This document shows positions 18,203 through 27,422 of a DNA stretch of 64,000 bases, piece after piece. The position numbers and the translations under genes were made by a program. The notes under the pieces were generated by a model. That model saw nothing but the letters and a program-made list of their open reading frames with translations, had not been told where the DNA came from and did no database searches. Numbering within the stretch: position 1 is the stretch's first letter; the number at the start of each line of letters is the position of its first letter. The DNA is from Thermoplasmatales archaeon I-plasma (lineage in GTDB: Archaea > Thermoplasmatota > Thermoplasmata > Thermoplasmatales > GCA-001856825). The DNA is taken from assembly GCA_001856825.1 (NCBI GenBank), contig ATMD01000001.1, positions 302,581 through 366,580 of the forward strand. Reading direction: 5' to 3'.

Positions 18203-20158
18203 TTAGGTGCTGTAATACATCAGAGGGAAGTAAAACCCTAGAACGCCAGTATTAAAGTAGACCCCTTGAAGATAGGGTTGTTGAGCCCAAACAGGATTTA
18301 TCCCCCATAACCAGAGGTCTGGTGCCTGGGCATAGGTTATGTTGTAGACTTCCTTCACAAGCTGCATCTTCAATGTATCATTTGTGATGTATGGTAGGTA
18401 GTTGGTTATGTTGTTTACTGTCGCATTATTGAAATTGGATACATCCCCAGAGATACCGCTGTAGTACGAATTTAGTTGAACAACCATATCCTGGTAAACT
18501 GGGTCGAGCCACGATGGGTACCAATCCCAGAGTAGCATCCCTGGATAAGAAGAAGCATTACCAGGTTGTGAAATTAGGCTCTCTTCTGACTGAACTGTAA
18601 GTGGGTTGAGTGTGAAGCTAAGACCGATTTCACTAAACATCTGTTGCATCTCCTGTGCTGCATCAATCTGCGTTTGATCAGACGTCACGTAGCTTATCTG
18701 CAAACTTAGTTGGGTTCCTCCCGGATTAATTACTGTTCCGTTTGAAAACTTAAGATATATCCCCATATTCTTCAGTATGCTTATTGAGTAACTTGGATCA
18801 TAAGAGTACATTGGGAGATTGTCAGGGTTATAGTAAGCGTAACCAGGGCTTATTGGCCCAACCATTCCGGAGCCATAAGCACCCATTATTGATGAAATGA
18901 GCTCGGAATAATTTACAGCATGGGCCAGTGCTAGTCTAAAGTTGGTTTCATTATAGGGATACTTAGCAGTGTCCAGCGCAGCCATTAGGAAGACGAATTT
19001 CGGGGAGTTAACCAGATTTACAGTTTTTATTCCAGGCATCTTCGAGAGCGTCTCCATGGAAGACGGTGAAAGAGCTGGAAGCGTAGGAGGGCCTCCTACA
19101 AGCGCTGCGGTATTGCTTTGGAGATCACTGATCATTGCTGATTGCTGTGTCGTATACTCAATTATTATAGTAGGTATATGAGGAACGGTAAGCATAACAT
19201 TGGTCTGGGAGGCAGGCAAATTTTTGGGCCAGTAATTTGGGTTTGCTTGAAGTGTGAGGGTTTCTCCAGTTATGTATGATTCAACATAGTACGGTCCTGT
19301 TCCCATTGAGTGAGTGTTAAGATACGTGTTCTCAGAATTAGGAACAACGCCACCGTTGCTGTCCACAAAACTAGGGTCAACCTGTCCAGCACCTGGTACA
19401 GATAGTACGGAGAGAAATTCTGAGTAAGGATGAAGTAAGTTGAATTGAATCGAATATTCCCCTGTGACAACTACTGCCTGATTAGGATATTTCATGATAC
19501 TCTCCGTGGTAGAATTATTTGGGTTGAAGTTTGATAGTATATTCGCAAGAATGAACGCAGCCGATTTTTGTTGCTGTGATGTATTTTGCGAAGTGAGATT
19601 TGCATACCCGTTTGCTTCAAAATCTTGAACCAATCCTTGTGGCACACTGTAGCCAGTCTCAAATGCCAGTGTTCCGTTGTACAAAAATCCATTAAAGTAG
19701 AATGCACCCACTTGGTTCATCAATATTGTCCTGTAGAAATTGAACCATGCGTCGGAAGCATTATAGTCATTTCCGTTCTCGAATGTGACAGAATTCCTAA
19801 GATTAAAGTTCCATACAGTATAGTTTGAGTTATGAGTCCAGCTAGAAGCAATGATTGGTTCTATAGTAGTTGCATTATTTGTGGTCACATTATACATGAC
19901 CATTCCTTGGTAAACATTAGACATAACCTCATCTTCTCCAGCATAAAACCCAGAAGCTGGGTCTATAGAGTTAATGGGTTCATTCTCTACTACCGTAAGT
20001 TGACTCTTATTTGCCGGACCTATAACCTTAGAACTCGTCTTCTGGTGTTCATAGATACCGGCTGCAATCCCTGCTACTATGATGATTACCACGATTCCCA
20101 GGACAATAGCCGTTACCCTTCTCCTTTTAGGAGCGTTTTTAGAAGATTCTTCGGTCAT
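18203..20158 (-). CDS. Membrane-anchored peptide-binding protein (SBP family 5)
   Basis: 651-residue extracytoplasmic solute-binding protein of the peptide/nickel family. A basic N-terminus (KNAPKRRR) precedes one hydrophobic helix (residues 15-35) that acts as an anchor; the rest is the bilobed SBP fold, with the NSIDPASGFYAGEDEVMSNVYQGMVMYN start typical of family 5. Many N-x-S/T sequons suggest surface glycosylation. It probably feeds the DppBCDF permease encoded on the opposite strand just upstream. Divergent from the M29-like gene. Confidence 0.9.
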   Translation of the reverse strand: MTEESSKNAPKRRRVTAIVLGIVVIIIVAGIAAGIYEHQKTSSKVIGPANKSQLTVVENEPINSIDPASGFYAGEDEVMSNVYQGMVMYNVTTNNATTIEPIIASSWTHNSNYTVWNFNLRNSVTFENGNDYNASDAWFNFYRTILMNQVGAFYFNGFLYNGTLAFETGYSVPQGLVQDFEANGYANLTSQNTSQQQKSAAFILANILSNFNPNNSTTESIMKYPNQAVVVTGEYSIQFNLLHPYSEFLSVLSVPGAGQVDPSFVDSNGGVVPNSENTYLNTHSMGTGPYYVESYITGETLTLQANPNYWPKNLPASQTNVMLTVPHIPTIIIEYTTQQSAMISDLQSNTAALVGGPPTLPALSPSSMETLSKMPGIKTVNLVNSPKFVFLMAALDTAKYPYNETNFRLALAHAVNYSELISSIMGAYGSGMVGPISPGYAYYNPDNLPMYSYDPSYSISILKNMGIYLKFSNGTVINPGGTQLSLQISYVTSDQTQIDAAQEMQQMFSEIGLSFTLNPLTVQSEESLISQPGNASSYPGMLLWDWYPSWLDPVYQDMVVQLNSYYSGISGDVSNFNNATVNNITNYLPYITNDTLKMQLVKEVYNITYAQAPDLWLWGINPVWAQQPYLQGVYFNTGVLGFYFPLMYYST

Positions 20159-20353
20159 TGGTTTTGCACCGAAAGAGGATAGTAGAATTTATATTATTAA
20201 ATGTTGCGTTTGTTTCATTAAAAGATTTCAAAAGTTTGAATATTGTTATAAATGCGCAACAGAGTTATTTTATTAATTATCAATTGCAAAGTTTTTTTTA
20301 ATTTGTATAGAAAAATTATTAAACTTGGCAAAAATTGGCAAAGGGTTTAGAAA

Positions 20354-21373
20354 ATGAGTTACGTTTGGGAAATCAAGAAAGGAGCATACAAGGTCGTTAA
20401 TGAACTTATGAGAATCAAGGCAGGAGAAGAGGTCTTGATATACGCCGATACTGCAATAGATTCAATGATTGTTGATTCGACCGCAGAGCAAGCATTTATC
20501 TCAGGTGCAAAACCGATTGTTGTGTGGTACGAGACATTGAAAAATCCCGGTGAAGAACCTCCAGCAACCGTGGCAGGGGCAATGAAAAATGCAGATGCTA
20601 TCATAGAATATGCCTCTAGGTTTCTTTACCTAACAAATGCGTACAGAGACGCACTCAATGCAGGTGCTAGACATCTATGCCTTACTGGAATGACGGACAG
20701 TATGATGGTGAACTGCATAAGCAGAGTTGACACAGACTTATTGGAGAAATTTGGAACCAAGCTAACGAATTTAACTACTCGTGCTAAGAGAATGAGGATA
20801 AAGAGTCCAGCCGGTACTGATATTTCATTCGAATTTGGGGGGAGACCAATATTTTTGGATACCGGAGTTACGACTAAAGAACATCCTGAGTCTTTCTTGG
20901 GCGGTCAAATTTCATGGGCACCGGTAGAGGAATCAACAAATGGCACAATAGTTTTTGACGGATCTATATGGCCACCAGACAATTTGGGATTGTTGAAGGA
21001 ACCGGTATCTCTCAGAGTAGAAAAAGGAAAGGTTACTGGATTCTCAGAGAATAATGAAGGCATTAAATTCAAGAAATGGCTTGATAGCTTCAACGACCCG
21101 AATATGTTTAACATTGCACATGCCTGCTACGGTTTCAATCCGGGCGCAAAACTTACGGGGAACATATTGGAAGATGAAAGAGTATTCGGTGTTATAGAAT
21201 TTGGAATAGGAGCTCAGGGATCTTCATTCTTGGGGAAAGCGGGAAAGGCGAGATCCCATACAGATGGAATAATACTCAATCCAACTGTGTGGCTGGATGA
21301 TTCACTCATTGAAGAAGAGGGCGTCTATGTTCACGAGGACCTAAAGGAAATGGCTTCAGAATTAATCAAATAG
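20354..21373 (+). CDS. M29-type metallopeptidase / NicX-like enzyme
   Basis: 339-residue protein of the family that contains M29 aminopeptidases (AmpS, aminopeptidase T) and 2,5-dihydroxypyridine 5,6-dioxygenase NicX. The C-terminal metal-binding area is recognisable (VIEFGIGAQ, then GKARSHTDGIILNPTVWLDD with candidate His and Asp ligands), and VWYETLKNP and DAIIEYASRF are typical N-terminal blocks. The context of peptide uptake favours an aminopeptidase or related hydrolase, while the DUF917 neighbour leaves a ring-opening role open. A TATA-like element (AAAATTATTAAAC, 20311-20323) lies about 30-40 bp ahead. Confidence 0.7.
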   Translation: MSYVWEIKKGAYKVVNELMRIKAGEEVLIYADTAIDSMIVDSTAEQAFISGAKPIVVWYETLKNPGEEPPATVAGAMKNADAIIEYASRFLYLTNAYRDALNAGARHLCLTGMTDSMMVNCISRVDTDLLEKFGTKLTNLTTRAKRMRIKSPAGTDISFEFGGRPIFLDTGVTTKEHPESFLGGQISWAPVEESTNGTIVFDGSIWPPDNLGLLKEPVSLRVEKGKVTGFSENNEGIKFKKWLDSFNDPNMFNIAHACYGFNPGAKLTGNILEDERVFGVIEFGIGAQGSSFLGKAGKARSHTDGIILNPTVWLDDSLIEEEGVYVHEDLKEMASELIK

Positions 21374-21376
21374 TTT

Positions 21377-21850
21377 CTATAAGGGAACACCAAACGCCTT
21401 GTCTGTCTGCAACACTGGGATTACATAGTAATCTTCAATACTCTTGAAGTTCTCGAAAAGGTCCTGTATGTACGCCTTAAGAAGTGCGAAGTTTGAATGG
21501 TAAACCGCTATGATCAGGTCGTATTCGCTAAGAACTCTATTAACTTCGTAAATATATTCTTCTTTCAGTAGCTTTTTAACAAAAGCTTCAATTTGGCTCC
21601 GAGGAGTATTGATCTCGAACTTTATTAAAATATTGGCATCTACCAGGTTAAGGTTCCTTAGAACAGGAACTCCAATTATCTTTATCTTCTTGTTCTTGAT
21701 AAGTTTGAGTTTTCTCAATCTTACACTAGTCTTGCTCAAGCCAACTTTTTTGGCAATCTCGGTATCTCTTATTCTGCCGTCCTCGCTCAGCATCTGAACA
21801 ATTTTTGAATCAATTTCGTCCAAGGAGTCTAAATATACATTTAGGGTCAT
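21377..21850 (-). CDS. Lrp/AsnC family transcriptional regulator
   Basis: 157 residues: N-terminal winged helix-turn-helix (DEIDSKIVQMLSEDGRIRDTEIAKKVGLS, DNA-reading helix around residues 37-50) and a C-terminal RAM ligand-binding domain (VNRVLSEYDLIIAVYHSN). Lrp proteins sense amino acids and here probably control the surrounding peptide and amino-acid transport genes. Convergent with the M29-like gene, ends 3 bp apart. Confidence 0.9.
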   Translation of the reverse strand: MTLNVYLDSLDEIDSKIVQMLSEDGRIRDTEIAKKVGLSKTSVRLRKLKLIKNKKIKIIGVPVLRNLNLVDANILIKFEINTPRSQIEAFVKKLLKEEYIYEVNRVLSEYDLIIAVYHSNFALLKAYIQDLFENFKSIEDYYVIPVLQTDKAFGVPL

Positions 21851-22017
21851 TTTGTATCGAATATCACTTCTTGAATATAAATTATTGTCAGAATGTTCTA
21901 GGAGATGTTTCTTTAGAATTACAGCCTACTTTAATGATTCATGAGGCAAATACAAATGAAGTATGCGATCAGTCGTCAATATAAGGAGAACGGTAGCATT
22001 ACAAAGGTTTCAGGCTA

Positions 22018-22215
22018 TCATTTGAGAGGGGCATCCTGAAGATGAGGAGACTTCTCCTCTAACCCGGCTGGAATTCTGCGAACTAGGTAGCTCTTATCAT
22101 TGCAACAGGATTCACAGGGGAAAGTGGACGGTTCATTATCCCCACTTACGGTAAATATTAACGTGAAGACGGTAGCTTGCGTCAATTCACCTTGAGATGA
22201 GATCTGTAAAAGCAT
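22018..22215 (-). mobile_element. Possible right-end remnant of an IS200/IS605 (TnpB-type) element
   Basis: The minus strand encodes a short tail with a Gly/Pro/Ser-rich, Cys-containing style (SGDNEPSTFP, PAGLEEKSPHLQ) that resembles the poorly conserved C-terminus of archaeal TnpB proteins, with a perfect 7-bp hairpin inside it, as seen at IS605 right ends. No TnpB core remains, and its first residues overlap the end of the permease gene in another frame. Interpretation is tentative. Confidence 0.25.
22044..22059. repeat. 7-bp perfect inverted repeat
   Basis: GAGGAGA and TCTCCTC separated by 2 nt. It could be a transposon end hairpin or the terminator hairpin of a lost gene. Confidence 0.5.
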
Positions 22216-23608
22216 CGACTTTCACCGATTTTCTTCTAAGGAAGAATATCGCAATGTCAATTATGACTATTGAGAGTATTATCAAATATACTGAACTCAT
22301 TGGGCTCATCAACCCGAAGAGGGAATAGCCGAGTGCTAGGATCATTATCATTGAGGATATTGAAGGACCTATGACGTGAGACAGCACTTTTACCCTACTT
22401 CTCATCCTTTTTATGAAAAATACTAAACTAGTGTTTGTTATGGTACTAAGGACGAGTGAAAAGAACATCAATACAGTACCCCAGATTGCCCATGCGTAGA
22501 ACAGACCACTTGAATATCCGAGTGTCAAAATAGTTATGTATTCCGTAACTACGATGCCAACTGTTGAAATTATGAATGTCCAAAAAACTGCCACATACGG
22601 GCTCCCATAGTGCTTATGAATCTTTGCCAAGTTAGAAGGTAGCACACCATCCCGAGCGAGAGCGAATGCATACCTTGCTCCGCTATTTCCAGAAAGGACT
22701 AGAGAGAATACTATACCTATTAGTCCAACAGCGAATATTAGAGCACTCACATATGTTCCAAAATAGAGCTTGCCTAGGTAGAGACTTGGGGAGAAAGAGC
22801 TACCTAGTGCTGAAATGTTCGGACCTGCTAAAGCCACTATACTGTATACCGCAAATGTCTCGAACGCAACCATAATGACAAGCGCATATACTATGGCCTT
22901 CTTCATCATGTCCTTCGAAAACTTGACTTCCTCTCCCAAAGAAACAACTGACCCATACCCTGCATAAGAGAAGAAGGCACCTAGTATCATGGCAAGGAAA
23001 AATCCATGAAGTCCATTTGTCGATTTTGTGATACTAACCAGTAGGTCTCCATTGTAATGAGACCTTACTAAAAAGGCGATTGATATCGCAGAAAATGTAA
23101 CAATCTGTAATAATCCTACTGTTATCGCTGTTTTGGCCGCCGATTTTACCCTGAAATATCCAATAATGAAAAATAAAATTGGCACTATCAGAGAAAGTGC
23201 TATTAATGCGTAAATAGGAAGGGCAAGGTTGAACAATACCTCCAATGCACTATTTGCAAACCATGCGACAACTCCTCCCCCCATGATGATTGCACCAATG
23301 ATGGACGACAGATACCACAATCCAATAGTCTTGGAAATGTAGGCTTTCTGGGTTGCAGCCTCAATGAATTTAAAATAACCACCAGAATTGTTGACGTATC
23401 TGCTATATACATAAATTGCTATAACAGCAGAGAATGTGGCCAATCCTGCAATAAGGTATGTGAGCGGTGCGGCTGAACCAGAATAGTAGATTGATGCAAC
23501 AGCTCCAACAGTAAACGTAAAGGCTGGGCTTATTACGGATATCGAATAGAAAATTACCCCCCAGAGTCCTATTGAGTTACTAACAAGCCCTTTCTCTTCT
23601 CCCATCAT
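22187..23608 (-). CDS. APC-family amino-acid permease
   Basis: 473-residue transporter of the amino acid-polyamine-organocation superfamily with about 12 membrane segments. The first helix keeps the broken-helix substrate site of the family (GVIFYSISVISPAFTFTVGAV), and the helix 6-8 region reads SYAGYGSVVSLGEEVKFSK and GNSGARYAFALARDGVLP, typical of APC members. Substrate unknown. It is a paralogue of the permease at 27423-28865 (shared GYGSVVSLGEE and GNSGAR blocks), probably with different specificity. Codon use AT-rich. Confidence 0.88.
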   Translation of the reverse strand: MMGEEKGLVSNSIGLWGVIFYSISVISPAFTFTVGAVASIYYSGSAAPLTYLIAGLATFSAVIAIYVYSRYVNNSGGYFKFIEAATQKAYISKTIGLWYLSSIIGAIIMGGGVVAWFANSALEVLFNLALPIYALIALSLIVPILFFIIGYFRVKSAAKTAITVGLLQIVTFSAISIAFLVRSHYNGDLLVSITKSTNGLHGFFLAMILGAFFSYAGYGSVVSLGEEVKFSKDMMKKAIVYALVIMVAFETFAVYSIVALAGPNISALGSSFSPSLYLGKLYFGTYVSALIFAVGLIGIVFSLVLSGNSGARYAFALARDGVLPSNLAKIHKHYGSPYVAVFWTFIISTVGIVVTEYITILTLGYSSGLFYAWAIWGTVLMFFSLVLSTITNTSLVFFIKRMRSRVKVLSHVIGPSISSMIMILALGYSLFGLMSPMSSVYLIILSIVIIDIAIFFLRRKSVKVDAFTDLISR

Positions 23609-23993
23609 TGGAGAATGTCATTGCCTTCTTAAATTTCGTCCATAGTATTACTAATGAGTCAATGATCAAACTAGCACATAAGTTCTACTCCAGCCTGAAC
23701 TATTGGTCGTTAATAGATATCAATGTGCAAATTGAGAAATTGAACCGAGAATACCGCCAAGTCTAATTCAATTTTCAATTCCATAATATTTCTGAATTGC
23801 TTTGTTATTTTGGGGAAATCTAAAAAAATGATTTCATTAAGGCTCTCAGCCAAGACATTGGATTCCCAGAATTGAATTGTTTATCGAATCTATCAACAGT
23901 TATTCGTCTAAGTTATGCAATAAATCTGACTAAATCAGTCTTAATTTGATATAACAGATAAAGTTTTATAAGATATTATTTAAGGTATATCAC
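23609..23993. other. Intergenic region between divergent permease and PEPCK genes
   Basis: 385 bp, AT-rich, no supportable gene. It holds the promoters of both flanking genes, including the PEPCK TATA box. Confidence 0.5.
23963..23971 (+). promoter_or_regulatory. TATA box of the PEPCK gene
   Basis: GTTTTATAA lies about 26-30 bp before the ATG at 23994, consistent with a leaderless transcript. Confidence 0.5.
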
Positions 23994-25860
23994 ATGAAAA
24001 GTTCTGCAATCTCGAATAAGAATATATTCTCATCTTCAGAAGCAAAAAAGATTGAATTACTGGAAAATAGGGAGCTGCTGGAATTCATATCCCATTACAC
24101 AGACCTCATGGAGCCTTCATCAGTATTCATAGTCACTGACTCTGAGGAAGATTATGAGCTCATTAGAAAGAAATCATTGGAATATGGAGAAGAGAGGCCC
24201 CTGGCATCGCCGAATCACACTTATCATTTTGACAACTATTACGACCAGGCAAGGGACAAGGAGAACACGAAGGTGCTGACTCCGAACGGAGAGAAGCTTC
24301 CATTTATCAACACGATGGAACGCAACGCTGGCATAAGGGATATAGAAGGCCTGATGAAAGGTATCATGCGTGGTAGAACCATGCTGATCGGTTTCTTTTC
24401 TTTGGGGTCGAGAGATTCAAAGTTATCGCTAAAGGCTGTTCAGATTACCGATTCATATTACGTGATGCACAGTGAAATGATGCTTTACAGGACTGATTAT
24501 CAGTTTTTTGTCGAACATCCTGATGCGGAATTCCTGAAGTTTGTCCACAGCCAGGGGGAAGTGGATGATAGGAAGGTCAGCAAGAACCTTAAGGATAGAC
24601 GGATATATTTCGATCTCCATGGTAACAGTGCTCTTTCCGTGAACACTCAGTACGCAGGCAATACGGTAGGGCTCAAGAAGATGGCGTTCAGGATCACCAT
24701 CGCAAGGGCGCTAAACGAGGGATGGTTATCGGAGCACATGTTCCTTATGGGTGTAAATGGAAAGGATGGCAGGGTATCTTACATGACAGGGAGCTTTCCC
24801 TTCGGCTTGCGGGAAGACATCAACCTGCACTGTGCCTTCAGAAAGACTTGTTGGAGATGACCTTGTTTTCATAAAGGAATACAACGGAATCGCAAGGGCT
24901 ATCAACGTGGAATATGGCGTGTTTGGTATCATAGACGGAGTGAACAAGGATGACGACGGTAAAATCTGGGAAGTGCTGAATAGCAGCAATGAGATCATTT
25001 TCTCCAACGTCCTAGTATCCAATGGAAAGCCCTACTGGAACGGCATGGGCATCCCTATTCCTGACTTTGGAGAGAACCACAGCGGCGAATGGAAGAAGGG
25101 GAAGAAGGATGCAGAAGGCAAGGAGATAACGCCATCACACAAGAATGCAAGATTTACTGTGAAGCTCAGTGCATTTGCCGGGCTTGATGAGGAAGCACTG
25201 AACAGCAAGGATGGCGTTGTTGTTGACGGAATGATATTTGGCGGAAGGGACAGCGATACGTGGCCTCCTGTGTGTGAATCATTGAACTGGGATCACGGCG
25301 TGATAAACAAGGGTGGGAGCATTGAATCTGAGACTACAGCCGCTTCGCTGGGGAAAACAGGAGTGAGGACTTTCAATGCAATGTCAATAATGGAATTCCT
25401 TTCTGTCGACCTTGGCAAGTACCTGAAGAACTATCTAGAATTCGGAGCAAAACTGAGGAAGAAGCCGCGCATTTTTGCGGTTAACTACTTCCTGACAGAA
25501 AATGGGAAGTACCTGAACGATAAGGTGGACAAGGCAGTCTGGCTTAAATGGATGGAGAAGCGTGTCCATGGGGAAGTGGGTGCAATCCTGACTCCAATCG
25601 GTTATGTACCAAAGTATGAAGACCTGGAGCCATTGTTCAGGAGCGTACTTGGGAAGGAATACAGGAAGGAGCAGTATGAAGGACAGTTCAAGATAAGGGT
25701 CTCAAAGCTGATAGAGAAGGACGAGAGGATTAAGGAAATATATGAAGGGATACCAACAACTCCTTCTAAGGTGAAGGAAGAAATAAGCGCTGAGATAGAT
25801 CGTCTCAGGAAATTACAGTCGTCTCACGGGAATGAAGTGTCTCCTTCATCGCTCAGATGA
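23994..25860 (+). pseudogene. pckG: Phosphoenolpyruvate carboxykinase (GTP), frame broken by one base
   Basis: GTP-dependent PEPCK, converting oxaloacetate to PEP for gluconeogenesis. The first frame (23994-24860) covers the N-terminal domain; the second (to 25860) covers the nucleotide-binding domain. They join if one C is removed from CCC at 24798-24800: the P-loop then reads SFPSACGKTSTCTVPSERLVGDD, with the reactive Cys and Walker Lys of the family. Fused length 621, normal. Other motifs are intact (MIFGGRDSDTWPPV, FAVNYFL). Both halves look under selection, so this is either a sequencing error or a very recent mutation. Confidence 0.85.
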
Positions 25861-26068
25861 ATGCAGCACTAAAATTGTGTGCCAATGAACAGGAGCTCTT
25901 TCGTTCTCTTAGATAGCTGCGCTTACCTGATACATCAATTGAAATGGAATGCAATTATGGATGTAGGAAAATACATTTCTGGCACCGGCATCTGGCCTTT
26001 AGTCATTGGTGCGATGGTAGATACGGATAACGATCCAATACCGCAACCTCATTATACCACACCTGCTG

Positions 26069-27187
26069 TTACCAGTTCTCCCTTACGGGTGTGCACGCAA
26101 GCCCTGTTCCTTTGACTGGGTTATTGACTCCTGACTTGTACTCTATTCCACCTTCGAACGGCTGTTTGGTAATGGTATGGAAGCCATCGAGATCAGAATA
26201 CTTCACATTTGACAGTGAAGAAGCTAATGAGAGCGAAGCTGCAATCCCTAGTTTACTTTCTATCATGCAGCCCACCATGGAATCAATCCCATATGACTGT
26301 GCCGTTATTAAAGTCTTGAATGCCCTTCTTATTCCACCGCTCTTCGTAAGTTTGACATTTACCATGTCAGCGCTTTCCGTTAGAATTGCATCAATGACAT
26401 CCATTGGTTCACTAATTGATTCATCTAACATTATGGGAACTGAACTCTGCATCCTCAGGAGACGCAGATTCTGCAGATCATGTTTCCCGAGAGGTTGCTC
26501 AAAAAATATTCCTCCAGTATCCCCCAGCACATTGGCAACCTTGACTGCATCCTTAAGTTTGTACCCCTGATTAGCATCTACAAAGAAAGGCCTGCCATCC
26601 AGGTTTTCTGAGATAGCCTTTATCCTCTTAATGTCCAACTCAACATCCTTTCCCACCTTCACTTTAATCAGGCGAGCGTTCACATCTTTCAACCTTTTAA
26701 GTGATTTCAAATTCTCCTCCACGCTTCCGAGACCGATCGTGAGGCTTGTAGGCATTTGCTTTAGCCCTCCCCCCAAGAAGGTTGTCGCATGAATGCCATA
26801 CGATTTGGAAAGAAGGTCGTGCGTTGCCATGTCTATCGCGTTCTTGGCAGTAGGGCTTGAATATATGGAACTATAAACGTCGTCGAGAAAATCTTCCAGT
26901 CCTGCATACCTATTTCCTTTTACCCTAAGAAGTATGTCAATGACAGTCTCATAGACTGCTGGGGGTGCCTCTCCTGTTATCTCCTGAATGGTAGATCCCT
27001 CCCCAAAACCCGAAGGTCCATCAGATTTCAATTCCAGAATCGTGCCTGAATAATCATAAACGGTTCCAAGAGAAATCCTGAAAGGTTCTGTCAGGGGAAT
27101 CTGAAGAAGGTCAACCTTAGCTCCCCTTATATTCACATCCCCTATTGTTACATTAAGCTCTATCTCTCTATTTCTGGATACTGTCAT
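26069..27187 (-). CDS. Enolase-superfamily dipeptide epimerase (L-Ala-D/L-Glu epimerase-like)
   Basis: 372-residue member of the MLE subgroup. An N-terminal capping domain (TEPFRISLGT) is followed by the barrel with all catalytic positions: Lys-x-Lys in IKVKVGKD, metal ligands Asp in VDANQGY, Glu in FEQPLG and Asp in MLDES, and the second catalytic Lys in VKLTKSGG. The KxK/DxD arrangement fits dipeptide epimerases, which allow use of D-amino-acid dipeptides from peptidoglycan; o-succinylbenzoate synthase is the main alternative. Peptide-uptake context supports the epimerase. Confidence 0.82.
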   Translation of the reverse strand: MTVSRNREIELNVTIGDVNIRGAKVDLLQIPLTEPFRISLGTVYDYSGTILELKSDGPSGFGEGSTIQEITGEAPPAVYETVIDILLRVKGNRYAGLEDFLDDVYSSIYSSPTAKNAIDMATHDLLSKSYGIHATTFLGGGLKQMPTSLTIGLGSVEENLKSLKRLKDVNARLIKVKVGKDVELDIKRIKAISENLDGRPFFVDANQGYKLKDAVKVANVLGDTGGIFFEQPLGKHDLQNLRLLRMQSSVPIMLDESISEPMDVIDAILTESADMVNVKLTKSGGIRRAFKTLITAQSYGIDSMVGCMIESKLGIAASLSLASSLSNVKYSDLDGFHTITKQPFEGGIEYKSGVNNPVKGTGLACTPVRENW

Positions 27188-27422
27188 GAAGTCACTCGAA
27201 GGCCCTTACAAAAGAGCCCACCTGTTAAATAACGTCTTTATTTAAGGTTTGTACGTAATATTCACTAAACACTCACTGAACATTTAAGTTGAACTTAATC
27301 TCATATAAGCTCGATTTTATTTTCTATAAACAACTTCCTTTTGACTAAAAGAGTGATGAAAACGTTTAATTTTATAGAAACGCTTTTAACTGTCTAAGAT
27401 TTACATAGAATAGGAGATCTAT

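Noticed and set aside
23941-23960. Possible operator palindrome before PEPCK (CTGA...TCAG)
   Set aside because: Only 4-bp arms, expected by chance in AT-rich DNA.
25879-26115. 78-residue plus-strand ORF after PEPCK
   Set aside because: Half of it is antisense to the epimerase gene, no domain or SD, composition like random sequence.
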